Shown here one piece after another: positions 1 to 8,017 of a stretch of DNA of 24,974 nt. The position numbers and the translations under genes are program-made. Source of the stretch: Flavobacterium sp. (GTDB taxonomy: Bacteria > Bacteroidota > Bacteroidia > Flavobacteriales > Flavobacteriaceae); contig JALRGZ010000125.1 in the NCBI GenBank assembly GCA_023253295.1, positions 1 to 24,974 on the forward strand. Reading direction: 5' to 3'. The first letter of the stretch is position 1; each line of letters begins with the position of its first letter. The notes below the pieces were generated by a model that saw only the letters and a program-made list of their open reading frames with translations, was not told the origin of the DNA and did no database searches.

Positions 1-66
1 GATAACGAGTACGGATACTCAAGCAAATTAATCGATTTATCAGTTCACATCGCTGGATTAAAATAA
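1..66 (+). CDS. gapA: Glyceraldehyde-3-phosphate dehydrogenase, C-terminal end (5' truncated by window)
   Basis: An open frame runs from base 1 to a TAA at 64-66 and gives 21 residues beginning DNEYGYS and ending HIAGLK. The D-N-E-Y-G-Y-S motif followed by a short hydrophobic helix is the classic C-terminus of type I GAPDH, the NAD-dependent glycolytic enzyme that oxidises glyceraldehyde-3-phosphate to 1,3-bisphosphoglycerate in the cytoplasm. Only this tail is visible, so the cofactor site and catalytic Cys cannot be checked. A strong intrinsic terminator follows 16 bases later, so it probably ends its own transcription unit. The neighbours downstream (sugar kinase, methylglyoxal synthase) fit a central-carbon neighbourhood. 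Confidence 0.85.
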   Translation, partial: DNEYGYSSKLIDLSVHIAGLK

Positions 67-82
67 TAAATCTCCCAATTAT

Positions 83-120
83 AAAGTCCCGTTATGAAAA
101 TTAACGGGACTTTTATTTTT
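83..120 (+). terminator. Intrinsic terminator after gapA
   Basis: A 12-bp perfect stem (83-94 with 102-113, core AAGTCCCGTTA) and a 7-base loop are followed by a T-rich tract (TTTTATTTTT). The position directly after the GAPDH stop indicates termination of that transcript. Confidence 0.88.
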
Positions 121-202
121 TATACTAAACGAATTGAGTTATATTGGACTATAATTCAGATAGAAATCTAAAACTAAAACTAAAAACTCTAAAAAAGATC
201 GA

Positions 203-1054
203 ATGAAATTAATAGTTGATAGTGGTTCTACTAAAGCCGATTGGATTGCCATAGATGATCACGGGAAAATATTGTTTACAACCCAAACCTTAGGATTGAA
301 TCCTGAAATTTTAGAAGGAGATCAAATTATTGAACGTCTTGACGATCGTTTTGATATTCAACAAAATAAAAAGTTAGCGTCTCATTTGTATTTCTATGGT
401 GCAGGTTGTGGAACCGACAGAATGAAAAAAGCTTTAAAAGAAGTTTTTGAAGATTATTTTCCAAACGCTCAAATTGTTGTTGAGGAAGATACTTATGCAG
501 CAGTGTATGCAACAACTCCAAAAGACCAAAAGGCTATCGTTTGTATTCTAGGAACAGGTTCAAATTGCAGTTATTTTGATGGTAAAGTATTGCATCAAAA
601 AGTACAATCACTAGGATATATTGTTATGGATGATTCTAGCGGAAATGTTTATGGAAAAGAATTAATTAGAAAATACTATTTTAATAAAATGCCTAAGGAA
701 TTAGCTATTGAATTTGAAAAAGAGTACAATGTCGATCCTGATTTTATTAAAAATAAATTATATAAAGAAGAAAATCCTAATGCTTATTTAGCCACTTTTG
801 CTAAATTCCTAATTCAACATAAAGACACTGAATTTTGCCAAAAAATCATTCGTAAAGGAATGAAGTCATTTGTGAAAAATTATGTGATGCAATACGAAAA
901 TTGTTATGAAGTTCCGGTACACTTTGTAGGTTCTATTGCTTATTATTTAAGAGATGAATTGCAACATGCTTTTGATAAATACAATTTAGAATTAGGAAAT
1001 GTATTGAGAAGGCCTATTGATGGTTTAATTTCGTATCACGTAGCTAATCAATAA
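203..1054 (+). CDS. BadF/BadG-family N-acetylhexosamine kinase (N-acetylglucosamine kinase-like)
   Basis: A 283-residue cytoplasmic kinase of the ASKHA (actin/Hsp70/sugar kinase) fold. Phosphate-1 loop DSGSTKADW is at residues 6-14, phosphate-2 loop LGTGSNCS at 116-123 and an adenosine-type motif FVGSIAYY near 243-250. The family phosphorylates amino sugars with ATP. Known members include N-acetylglucosamine kinases and, in Bacteroidota, a related MurNAc kinase, so the exact substrate (GlcNAc, MurNAc or another) is not settled by sequence. A MurNAc or GlcNAc role would suit peptidoglycan recycling and the amidases nearby, but that is inference. The stop lies 4 bases before the mgsA start, so the two are almost certainly co-transcribed. 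The ATG at 203 gives the DSGSTK motif at the usual distance from the N-terminus. Confidence 0.85.
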   Translation: MKLIVDSGSTKADWIAIDDHGKILFTTQTLGLNPEILEGDQIIERLDDRFDIQQNKKLASHLYFYGAGCGTDRMKKALKEVFEDYFPNAQIVVEEDTYAAVYATTPKDQKAIVCILGTGSNCSYFDGKVLHQKVQSLGYIVMDDSSGNVYGKELIRKYYFNKMPKELAIEFEKEYNVDPDFIKNKLYKEENPNAYLATFAKFLIQHKDTEFCQKIIRKGMKSFVKNYVMQYENCYEVPVHFVGSIAYYLRDELQHAFDKYNLELGNVLRRPIDGLISYHVANQ

Positions 1055-1058
1055 AATT

Positions 1059-1433
1059 ATGGAAATAGCAATCATTTCACATGATGGGAAAAAAGTTGAC
1101 ATGGTTCAATTTTTAAATAAAAATATAGATGTTTTATCCAGAGAAAGTGTTCAGTTAATAGCAACTGGAACAACAGGAGGTAGGGCAGAAAAGGCTGGTT
1201 TTAAAGTGTTGAAATTACTTTCCGGACCATTAGGAGGTGATGCTCAAATTGCTGCGCGAGTAGCAGAAGGGAAAACACAAATGGTATTCTTTTTTAAAGA
1301 TCCTTTGTCCAGTCACCCACACGAACCGGATGTTAATATGCTAGTTCGTGTATGTGATGTACATAATGTGCCGTTAGCAACTAATGAGGCAACAGCTCAA
1401 TTATTGTTAGATGCAATTGCAACTAGATTGTAG
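1059..1433 (+). CDS. mgsA: Methylglyoxal synthase
   Basis: A 124-residue protein that converts dihydroxyacetone phosphate to methylglyoxal plus phosphate, a bypass of lower glycolysis. Visible family motifs are ISHDGKK (6-12), the phosphate-binding TGTTGGR (36-42), SGPLGGDAQIAA with the catalytic-base Asp61 (E. coli Asp71), and PHEPDV with His88 and Asp91 (E. coli His98 and Asp101). It is shorter than the 152-residue E. coli enzyme, lacking the N- and C-terminal extensions, but has the complete core. It follows the sugar kinase by 4 bases. Its last 11 bases overlap the 3' end of the convergent ridA gene, and no terminator hairpin separates them. Confidence 0.95.
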   Translation: MEIAIISHDGKKVDMVQFLNKNIDVLSRESVQLIATGTTGGRAEKAGFKVLKLLSGPLGGDAQIAARVAEGKTQMVFFFKDPLSSHPHEPDVNMLVRVCDVHNVPLATNEATAQLLLDAIATRL

Positions 1434-1803
1434 CAATTACCGAAATTTCAATATTTACATTTTTTGGCAAACAAGCCACTTGAACCGTTTCACGAGCTGG
1501 AGCGGTTTTTTCGTTAAAATAAGAACCGTAAACGGTGTTTATCGCTCCAAAATCATTCATGTTCATGATGAAAATAGTTGATTTAATCACGTTTTCAAAA
1601 GTCATTCCTGCAGCTTCTAATATAGCTTTTACGTTTTCCATAACCTGTTTTGTTTCGGCTTCGATACTTGAAGTAACTAAGTTTCCATCTGTTGGGTTAA
1701 TTGCAATTTGTCCGGAAGTGTAAAGCATATTTCCTGTAAGCACAGCTTGATTGTAAGGACCGATAGGAGCTGGTGCGTTTTCTGTAAAAATTATTTTTTT
1801 CAT
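1423..1803 (-). CDS. ridA: RidA family enamine/imine deaminase
   Basis: A 126-residue cytoplasmic protein of the RidA/YjgF/UK114 family, which hydrolyses reactive 2-aminoacrylate and related enamines made by PLP enzymes, releasing ammonia. Family features visible are APIGPYNQAV (11-20) with Tyr17, YTSGQIAINP (28-37), the APARETVQVA segment (101-110) with catalytic Arg104 (Arg105 in archetypes), and Glu119 in NIEISVIA. The length is typical. It lies 54 bases downstream of lptD on the same strand, with no obvious terminator or promoter between, so the two are probably co-transcribed. It overlaps mgsA tail-to-tail by 11 bases. Confidence 0.94.
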   Translation of the reverse strand: MKKIIFTENAPAPIGPYNQAVLTGNMLYTSGQIAINPTDGNLVTSSIEAETKQVMENVKAILEAAGMTFENVIKSTIFIMNMNDFGAINTVYGSYFNEKTAPARETVQVACLPKNVNIEISVIATI

Positions 1804-1857
1804 AAGCTTATGATTTAAATATGAAGTTGAATGATTGTTTTAAATTACGAAATGTAA

Positions 1858-4608
1858 CTATCGATTAGAATAGTTGCGTTTTTCCCATTTAATATCGCTT
1901 AGGATGCCTGATTTAATTCCGATGAAGAAGTTCCAGTTTGCGTTGGTTCCAAAAGGAGTCCAGTTAAAACTCATTCTCCAGCTTGCTAAATCGCGCTCAA
2001 AACGTAATTGCGTATAGGTTACTCCTTTTTGAACAAAGTCATAACCTGTAGAAATTCCTACTTTCCATTTAGGAGTTAGGTCAGTATTAGCTGAAATCAT
2101 TAATGAATTTCCAGAGATTTTATTTTCACGTGCGTTGTTGCTATAAGTGAATGAATATGCAAATGTCATATCCCAAGGGATTTTAGAACGAAAAAATTCC
2201 GATATAGTATCTTCTCCTTCTTCTTCACTGCCATCAAACATGCTCTTTCTATTGTCGTTCAAATCGGTAGCGGTACCAAATAAGTCGTCTTCACGCCCCC
2301 CATTTCTTGTGGTTTGAGATTCTTTGTTTTTATCCTTTTTATTGTCTTTATCTTTACTGGATAAGGCGTAGTTTAAGGTAATGTTGGCACTGGTCATTCT
2401 AAACAAACTACCACCGTTGTCTATGTTGTATTTATTGATTCTTTGTCCGGAATTATCAATAGCATAAGGATCTAAGGTAGCGGCTAAATTAGTGTTTAAT
2501 TTGTTATTAAAAAATTGAGCTCCTGTACTTACTCGTACCGGAGACCATGCTAATGATGTAACTCCGTCGGCATTCAAATTATAACTGGTAGAGAAGTTTA
2601 AGTTGTTTAACAACATCACTTTCTTAGGTTCTGTTTTTGTAGTGTCTCTATCGGTGACTTTAGCTTCAAATGTATTGCTAACTGTTATTCCAAGTATGTT
2701 AGAATTACTTAATCCCGGAGCTCCAAAAATACCACCTTCAAAACGAGTGTATTGTTTATCCATTTTACCACTGGCATCAGAAGAATAAGTGTCGTAATAT
2801 TTTTCAAAGCTAGGTGTGTACGAATAAGAAAAAGAGGGACGGATTACGTGTCTAATTGCTTGAATTTTTTTATCATCACCAAATTTAAATGTTCCGTATA
2901 CAGTAGTTCCTAAGCTAGCCGAAAAATTATAAGTTCTAAACGCATCAAATCCATTTACGTCTCGTGTAACTACAGTATTTTGTTCAGTATCGTAAGCTCT
3001 TCGGATAGTTTTAGTGTACCAAACTTCTTCATAATTAGCAGAAGTGGTCGCGCTAAAGTATTTGAATAATTTAAAATTAGTACTCAGTGGAATGCTGTGT
3101 TGGAAACCTACCTTAGCATCCTTGAACATTTGAGGCTTGAAAAATAAAGAATCGGTTGTATTGATGTAATTTCGACCGTTTAAATTATATTGTAAATTGA
3201 TATTTTTAAAGAATCCTTTTTTTACACCATCTTTTCCAACAAAAGGATACATTCGGTCTAAGCTAAATTGCAAAGTAGGAAGTGTCATATTGATGGATTC
3301 GGTTTGTGTGTTTTGCGAATGGGTTGCAGTCAATGATAATCGTGCCTGAGGAACAATATTAAAAGTCTTTGAGTAGGAAATTGATGAACTTAAAGTGTTG
3401 TTCAGAGATGAACCTACATTGGATTGATTGATGGATTGCTTAAAGTATTTACTACTTCCTAAGTTTACCGAAGCCGAGAAGTTGGAGTTTGGATTAGCTT
3501 TAGTATCTCTGGAATGTGACCATTGAATGTTGTAAATGTTTTGTTTAGAATAATCAGGATAACCTCTTTCACTTGTGATGAGATTTTCAAAACGAACATT
3601 TATATTTCCTCTGAATTTATATCTTTTGGCGTAAGAGGATTCAAAACGCATCCCGTAACTTCCATTGGTATAATAATCTCCTAAAACAGTCAAATCATAA
3701 TGATCGCTTAAAGCAAAATAATACCCTCCGTTTTGTAAAGAGAATCCACGAGTATTGGAATCATTATAACTAGGTAATATTAATCCCGAAACACTGGTTT
3801 CTTTGTTCATTGGAAAATAAGCAAAAGGTAAAGCGATAGGAGTAGGAACATCGGCAATGACTAAGTTTGTTAATCCAGTGATTACTTTTTTACCTGGAAT
3901 AAATTTAACTTTTGAGGTCCTGAAATAATATTCCGGATTTTCTTTATTGGAAGAGGTGGTAAAACGGGCTCCCTTTAAAAAGTAAACAGAATCGTTTTCC
4001 TTTTTGGTTATGGCAGCTTTTACATTGAATTCTCCCTGATCTGATTTTGAATTCCAGATTAATGCTTTTTTAGTTTTAAAATTAAACCGAATCGAGTCGG
4101 GCTCTACTACATTTGTTCCTTGTTTGAAGTTAGGATATTGTGTGTATTTGCCTAAAGAATCTTTAATTCGACCAGCATATACTTCGTTTTTTTCATAATC
4201 CATTACTATAATACCTGATTTTAGTTCGATATCTTGGTAGTATAGTTCGGCGTTGTCGTATAGTGTAATTAATTTGCGCTTTTGGTCTATTTTAGCATAA
4301 TTAGTTGCTTTATATTTTACTTTTCCTTCTAAAAATGCTTTTTTAGGTTTTAAGCTGTCAACTTTTATACTGTCTCTTTCTTTTTTTATAGAGTCACTTA
4401 CAGTGAGTTGAGTTTCTTTGCTAAGTTTTTCTTTGTTTTTTTGTGGTTTAGCAGAAATGGTTTTTGTTTTTTTAGAAATATCTTGTGAGTATATATCAGA
4501 TGCTCCAAATGTTAGGAAAAATGATAATAAAACGATATGAAATAAGTTTGTATGCAAAGGTATAAATACTATTTTTGTAAAATTATGGCTTGTTTTTTGA
4601 AGTGTCAA
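1858..4608 (-). CDS. lptD: LPS assembly outer-membrane protein LptD (OstA-like)
   Basis: A 916-residue secreted barrel protein. A hydrophobic signal segment (about 20-40, ending DIYSQ) is followed by a Lys-rich linker (about 45-90), an OstA/LptA-like beta-jellyroll domain (about 90-260, repeated strands such as YKATNYAKID, RKLITLYDNAELYYQDIELK) and a large beta-barrel rich in alternating aromatics to the C-terminus. LptD inserts LPS into the outer leaflet, normally with a partner lipoprotein (LptE) not seen here. A charged insertion (about 751-809, many K/D/N then an acidic SEEEGED run) probably forms a loop between strands. The start codon is TTG; no in-frame ATG precedes residue 130. A second TTG at codon 18 would still leave a signal peptide. 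The assignment is strong; the start is moderately sure. Confidence 0.88.
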   Translation of the reverse strand: MTLQKTSHNFTKIVFIPLHTNLFHIVLLSFFLTFGASDIYSQDISKKTKTISAKPQKNKEKLSKETQLTVSDSIKKERDSIKVDSLKPKKAFLEGKVKYKATNYAKIDQKRKLITLYDNAELYYQDIELKSGIIVMDYEKNEVYAGRIKDSLGKYTQYPNFKQGTNVVEPDSIRFNFKTKKALIWNSKSDQGEFNVKAAITKKENDSVYFLKGARFTTSSNKENPEYYFRTSKVKFIPGKKVITGLTNLVIADVPTPIALPFAYFPMNKETSVSGLILPSYNDSNTRGFSLQNGGYYFALSDHYDLTVLGDYYTNGSYGMRFESSYAKRYKFRGNINVRFENLITSERGYPDYSKQNIYNIQWSHSRDTKANPNSNFSASVNLGSSKYFKQSINQSNVGSSLNNTLSSSISYSKTFNIVPQARLSLTATHSQNTQTESINMTLPTLQFSLDRMYPFVGKDGVKKGFFKNINLQYNLNGRNYINTTDSLFFKPQMFKDAKVGFQHSIPLSTNFKLFKYFSATTSANYEEVWYTKTIRRAYDTEQNTVVTRDVNGFDAFRTYNFSASLGTTVYGTFKFGDDKKIQAIRHVIRPSFSYSYTPSFEKYYDTYSSDASGKMDKQYTRFEGGIFGAPGLSNSNILGITVSNTFEAKVTDRDTTKTEPKKVMLLNNLNFSTSYNLNADGVTSLAWSPVRVSTGAQFFNNKLNTNLAATLDPYAIDNSGQRINKYNIDNGGSLFRMTSANITLNYALSSKDKDNKKDKNKESQTTRNGGREDDLFGTATDLNDNRKSMFDGSEEEGEDTISEFFRSKIPWDMTFAYSFTYSNNARENKISGNSLMISANTDLTPKWKVGISTGYDFVQKGVTYTQLRFERDLASWRMSFNWTPFGTNANWNFFIGIKSGILSDIKWEKRNYSNR

Positions 4609-4613
4609 ACTTA

Positions 4614-4649
4614 CTGATTATTTTTCGTCAAAAATAGTCAAATAATCAG
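4614..4649. promoter_or_regulatory. lptD promoter -7 box enclosed by a perfect 10-bp inverted repeat
   Basis: The minus strand carries TATTTTTG (forward 4629-4636), an exact TAnnTTTG Bacteroidota -7 box, placing transcription start about 14 bases before the lptD TTG codon. It is flanked by a perfect inverted repeat: CTGATTATTT at 4614-4623 and AAATAATCAG at 4640-4649. The repeat sits in the lptD/amidase divergent region and could be an operator. No clear -33 TTG is present at the usual spacing. Confidence 0.5.
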
Positions 4650-4687
4650 ATTCTAGTCGTAGTGTTTAATTAAAATTAACTTTAAAA

Positions 4688-5812
4688 ATGAAATTCAATT
4701 ATAGGAACTTTATTTTAATTACATTCTTATTGTTGTTGTCCTATAGTTCAGTAAATTCTCAAAATAAAGATGTTTTTACAGTAGTTTTGGATGCTGGCCA
4801 TGGTGGCAAAGATCCGGGAAATTCTTATCATGGATTTGTAGAAAAAGAAATAGCACTTAAAACAGTATTAAAATTAGGGCAATTTCTGGAGAAAGAAAAA
4901 AGTATTAAAGTTATTTATACCAGAACTTCAGATGTGTTTATTGAATTAGCCAATAGACCAAAGCTAGCGAATAATGCCAATGCAAATTTATTTGTATCGA
5001 TACATTGTAATTCGGTAAAAAATGGTGTTCCTCACGGGACTGAAACGTTTGTTATGGGAATGTCAAGGCATGATATGAATTTAGAAGTTGCTAAAAAAGA
5101 AAATTCAGTTATTTTACTAGAAGATAATTATAAGCAAAAATATCAAGGTTTTGACCCTAATAAACCGGAGTCTTTGATAGGTTTGACTATTATGCAAGAA
5201 GAAAACTTGAATAGCAGTATTAATTTAGCTTCTGAAATACAGAATAATTTTACAAATAATTTAGGAAGAAACTCAAGAGGAATAAAACAGCAACCTTTAT
5301 GGGTTCTCGATGCTTCTTATATGCCTGGTGTTTTAATTGAATTGGGTTTTTTATCAAATAAATCAGAAGGAAGCTTTTTGAATACTGAAGAAGGACAGAT
5401 AAAAATGGCAAAACAAATTTCCGAGGCAATTCTGAACTACAAAAACAAGTATTTTGGGGTAAGAAAAGAGGGGAGTGTTAGTTCTGTTTATAAAGAAGAT
5501 TTATCTAATAAAACTAAAAATACCGAAGAATCATCAAAGAATGTAAGTTCTTTTAGGAGTTCTATATACAAAGTTCAACTTGCTGCCAGTTCAAGAAAAC
5601 TAGATTTAAATTCAAGGAATTTTAAAGGCTTGAAAAATATATCTTGTATTAATGTTGGTACCTTATATAAGTATATGTATGGTGAAACTTCAAATTTGGA
5701 TGATGCTAAAAAAATGCAACAAGAAGCGAGAAAAGCGGGATATTTAGAAGCTTTTGTAGTAGAAATCAAGCAAGGTAAAAATGAAGAAAAAGAAATAGTT
5801 GTTATTCAATAG
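4688..5812 (+). CDS. N-acetylmuramoyl-L-alanine amidase (Amidase_3) with C-terminal SPOR-like domain, copy 1
   Basis: A 374-residue exported zinc amidase that cleaves the MurNAc-L-Ala bond of peptidoglycan during cell separation. A signal peptide (1-24, ending VNSQ) is followed by the Amidase_3 domain (about 28-255): VVLDAGHGG with zinc ligand His38, EKE with Glu52, SIHCNS with His106, and VLIELGFLSN with catalytic Glu218. After a Ser/Lys-rich linker (about 256-290) comes a SPOR-like module (about 291-365, IYKVQLAASS) expected to bind denuded glycan at the septum. All catalytic residues are present, so it looks active. The gene after it is a tandem paralogue 22 bases away, so they form one operon. 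It is transcribed divergently from lptD. Confidence 0.93.
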   Translation: MKFNYRNFILITFLLLLSYSSVNSQNKDVFTVVLDAGHGGKDPGNSYHGFVEKEIALKTVLKLGQFLEKEKSIKVIYTRTSDVFIELANRPKLANNANANLFVSIHCNSVKNGVPHGTETFVMGMSRHDMNLEVAKKENSVILLEDNYKQKYQGFDPNKPESLIGLTIMQEENLNSSINLASEIQNNFTNNLGRNSRGIKQQPLWVLDASYMPGVLIELGFLSNKSEGSFLNTEEGQIKMAKQISEAILNYKNKYFGVRKEGSVSSVYKEDLSNKTKNTEESSKNVSSFRSSIYKVQLAASSRKLDLNSRNFKGLKNISCINVGTLYKYMYGETSNLDDAKKMQQEARKAGYLEAFVVEIKQGKNEEKEIVVIQ

Positions 5813-5834
5813 CAATTAACTAATTTGTAATTTA

Positions 5835-7001
5835 ATGGATAAAGTTGTTAAAATAGCATATGTTTTATTGTTGACTATAATGTTTCTGGTTAGTGGTTCT
5901 GTTTATAGTCAGTCAGGTAATTTTAAGGTAACTCTTGATGCGGGTCACGGAGCACATGATTTTGGGGCCTCTTATAATGGTCATGTCGAAAAAAATATAA
6001 ACTTGGCGATTGTACTTAAAGTGGGTAAAATATTAGAGCAAAATCCTAATATAGATGTTATTTATACTCGTAAAACAGATGTTTTTATTGATTTAGTTGA
6101 AAGAGCAAATATTGCTAACAGAGCTAATGCAGATATATTTGTTTCTGTTCATTGTAATGCAAATAGAAACACTGCGGCAGATGGAACCGAGACCTATGTA
6201 ATGGGGATGACTAAAGTTGCTTCTAACTTAGAAGCGGCTAAAAGAGAGAATTCGGTTATTACTTTAGAAAAAGATTATCAGAGAAAATACGAAGGTTTTG
6301 ATCCAAATTCACCTGAAACAATGATTGGTTTTACGTTGATGCAGGAAGAATATTTAGATAATAGTATTTCTTTGGCCAGTAAAATTGAAAATGAATTTGA
6401 GACATTAGGAAAAAAAATTAGAGGAGGTGGGGTAAAACAGGCACCATATATGGTTTTGCATAAGGCTTATATGCCAAGAGTTTTGATTGAAACAGGTTTT
6501 ATTTCAAATTATACCGAAGGTAATATTTTAGATTCTGAAGAAGGTCAAAATGATATTGCAAGAGCCATTGCAAAAGCAATAATTAGCTATAAAAGCGAAT
6601 ATTTTGGTGGAGGCGATTCAGAACCTTTAATAAAACCTTCTCAAAGAATTCAAGAGCATGATACAGAAAATTCAAATCAAGATAACATTAAATCAACGAT
6701 TGGAAATTCTGTAGATGCTAAAAAAAGTAGTTCTAATCCATCTAATTCAGATGTTGTTTTTAAAGTTCAACTTGCTGTTAGCAGTAGAAAATTAGCGTTG
6801 GCTCCAAAAAATTTCAAAGGATTAACAAATATTACGATGGAAGCTTTAGGTAAGAATTATAGATATATGTATGGTGAAACTGCTGATTATGAGGAGTCAA
6901 AGAGGCTTTTGGATGAGGCTAAGGCAAAGGGCTATAATTCGGCATTTTTAATTGCATACAAGAATGGTACTAAAATCGACATTCAGGATGCAATTAAATA
7001 A
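5835..7001 (+). CDS. N-acetylmuramoyl-L-alanine amidase (Amidase_3) with C-terminal SPOR-like domain, copy 2
   Basis: A 388-residue paralogue of the preceding gene with the same architecture: signal peptide (1-25, ending VYSQ), Amidase_3 domain (about 29-256) with His38 in LDAGHGA, Glu52, His106 in SVHCNA and catalytic Glu219 in VLIETGFISN, a Ser/Asn-rich linker (about 260-305), and a SPOR-like tail (about 308-382, FKVQLAVSSRKL). It keeps a full active site. The long conserved block around RENSVITLEKDY and KYEGFDPNSPE, shared with copy 1 almost column for column, shows a tandem duplication. The linkers diverge most. Copy 1 has GHGGKDPG where copy 2 has GHGAHDFG, so the loop after the first zinc ligand differs and may alter substrate or activator preference (inference). 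Confidence 0.93.
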   Translation: MDKVVKIAYVLLLTIMFLVSGSVYSQSGNFKVTLDAGHGAHDFGASYNGHVEKNINLAIVLKVGKILEQNPNIDVIYTRKTDVFIDLVERANIANRANADIFVSVHCNANRNTAADGTETYVMGMTKVASNLEAAKRENSVITLEKDYQRKYEGFDPNSPETMIGFTLMQEEYLDNSISLASKIENEFETLGKKIRGGGVKQAPYMVLHKAYMPRVLIETGFISNYTEGNILDSEEGQNDIARAIAKAIISYKSEYFGGGDSEPLIKPSQRIQEHDTENSNQDNIKSTIGNSVDAKKSSSNPSNSDVVFKVQLAVSSRKLALAPKNFKGLTNITMEALGKNYRYMYGETADYEESKRLLDEAKAKGYNSAFLIAYKNGTKIDIQDAIK

Positions 7002-7023
7002 ACACAAGTTCTAATATTTATAT

Positions 7024-7031
7024 TAAATTTG
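7024..7031 (+). promoter_or_regulatory. Candidate -7 box for the MCE gene
   Basis: TAAATTTG is an exact TAnnTTTG match in the 47-base gap between the second amidase and the MCE gene, 17 bases before the TTG start at 7049. No good -33 TTG is present at 17-23 bases upstream, so it may be a weak internal promoter. Confidence 0.35.
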
Positions 7032-7048
7032 CATAAAATACTTATATT

Positions 7049-8011
7049 TTGAAACTAACAAGAGAAATTAAGACTGCGATTTTAGTAATCTCAGCAATAT
7101 TATTATTTATTTGGGGATACAGTTTTTTAAAAGGGCGAGACCTTTTTAATAGTTATACAACATTATATGCCGAATATGATAGTGTAGAAGGTTTAGCACC
7201 TTCAGCAGCAGTAACTATTAATGGTTTAGTTATTGGTAAGATTGAACAAATTTCTATTAATCCTTCTAACGGAAAATTATTGGTTGAAATGCAAATTAAA
7301 ACCGATTTTCCAATTTCTAAAAAAAGCTTGGCTACAATTTATGAACCAGGATTTATTGGAGGAAAACAAATTGCTATCGAAGCTGATTTTTCAGATAAAA
7401 CGGTTGTTGAGCAAGGTGATAAGTTAGAAGGGAAAGTTCGTTTAGGAATGACGGAATCTTTGAGTAATAAGTTAGTTCCTCTTCAGGATAAAATTGAAAA
7501 ATTGTTAGTGAATGCTGATAAAATGCTAACAGCTATTAACAATGTTCTTGATAAAAATACTCAAGATAATTTAAAGAAAAGTTTAGCTGAATTAAGCAAA
7601 ACTATGGAACAATTTCACCAGGCTTCTGCAGGAGTGAATTCTTTAATTGCCGATAATAAAACGCAAATTGGTGGTATGGTATCTAATTTTAATAAGATAT
7701 CAAATAACTTTTCTAAAATTTCTGATTCTTTGAACAAAGCCGACTTAGGAAAAACAGTTAAAAGTTTGAATACTACTCTTGCTAAAGTAAACGGAATTAT
7801 GGCCGGTCTTGAAGCAGGTGATGGAAGTATGGGTAAATTATTGAAAGATGAAGCTTTTTACAACAATTTATCAAATACATCCAGAGAATTAGAATTGTTA
7901 CTTCAAGATGTACGTTTATATCCTACAAGATATGTGAATGTTTCTCTTTTTGGTAAGAAAAACAAGCCTTACAAAGGACCAAACGATACTATTTCGAAAG
8001 CTAAAAAATAA
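7049..8011 (+). CDS. MlaD/MCE-family lipid-transport substrate-binding protein (TTG start)
   Basis: A 320-residue inner-membrane-anchored protein. One transmembrane helix (about 8-26) precedes a single MCE domain (about 38-115, including DSVEGLAPSAAVTINGLVIG and YEPGFIGGKQIAIE), then a long helical tail (about 140-290). MCE proteins form hexameric rings or tubes carrying lipids between membranes, normally with an MlaE permease and MlaF ATPase; neither is in this window. The start is TTG: an in-frame TAA lies at 7034-7036 and the first in-frame ATG is at residue 81, inside the MCE domain, so ATG initiation is excluded. It is flanked by amidases and the Fe-S module, all co-directional. Confidence 0.9.
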   Translation: MKLTREIKTAILVISAILLFIWGYSFLKGRDLFNSYTTLYAEYDSVEGLAPSAAVTINGLVIGKIEQISINPSNGKLLVEMQIKTDFPISKKSLATIYEPGFIGGKQIAIEADFSDKTVVEQGDKLEGKVRLGMTESLSNKLVPLQDKIEKLLVNADKMLTAINNVLDKNTQDNLKKSLAELSKTMEQFHQASAGVNSLIADNKTQIGGMVSNFNKISNNFSKISDSLNKADLGKTVKSLNTTLAKVNGIMAGLEAGDGSMGKLLKDEAFYNNLSNTSRELELLLQDVRLYPTRYVNVSLFGKKNKPYKGPNDTISKAKK

Positions 8012-8017
8012 TATTCG

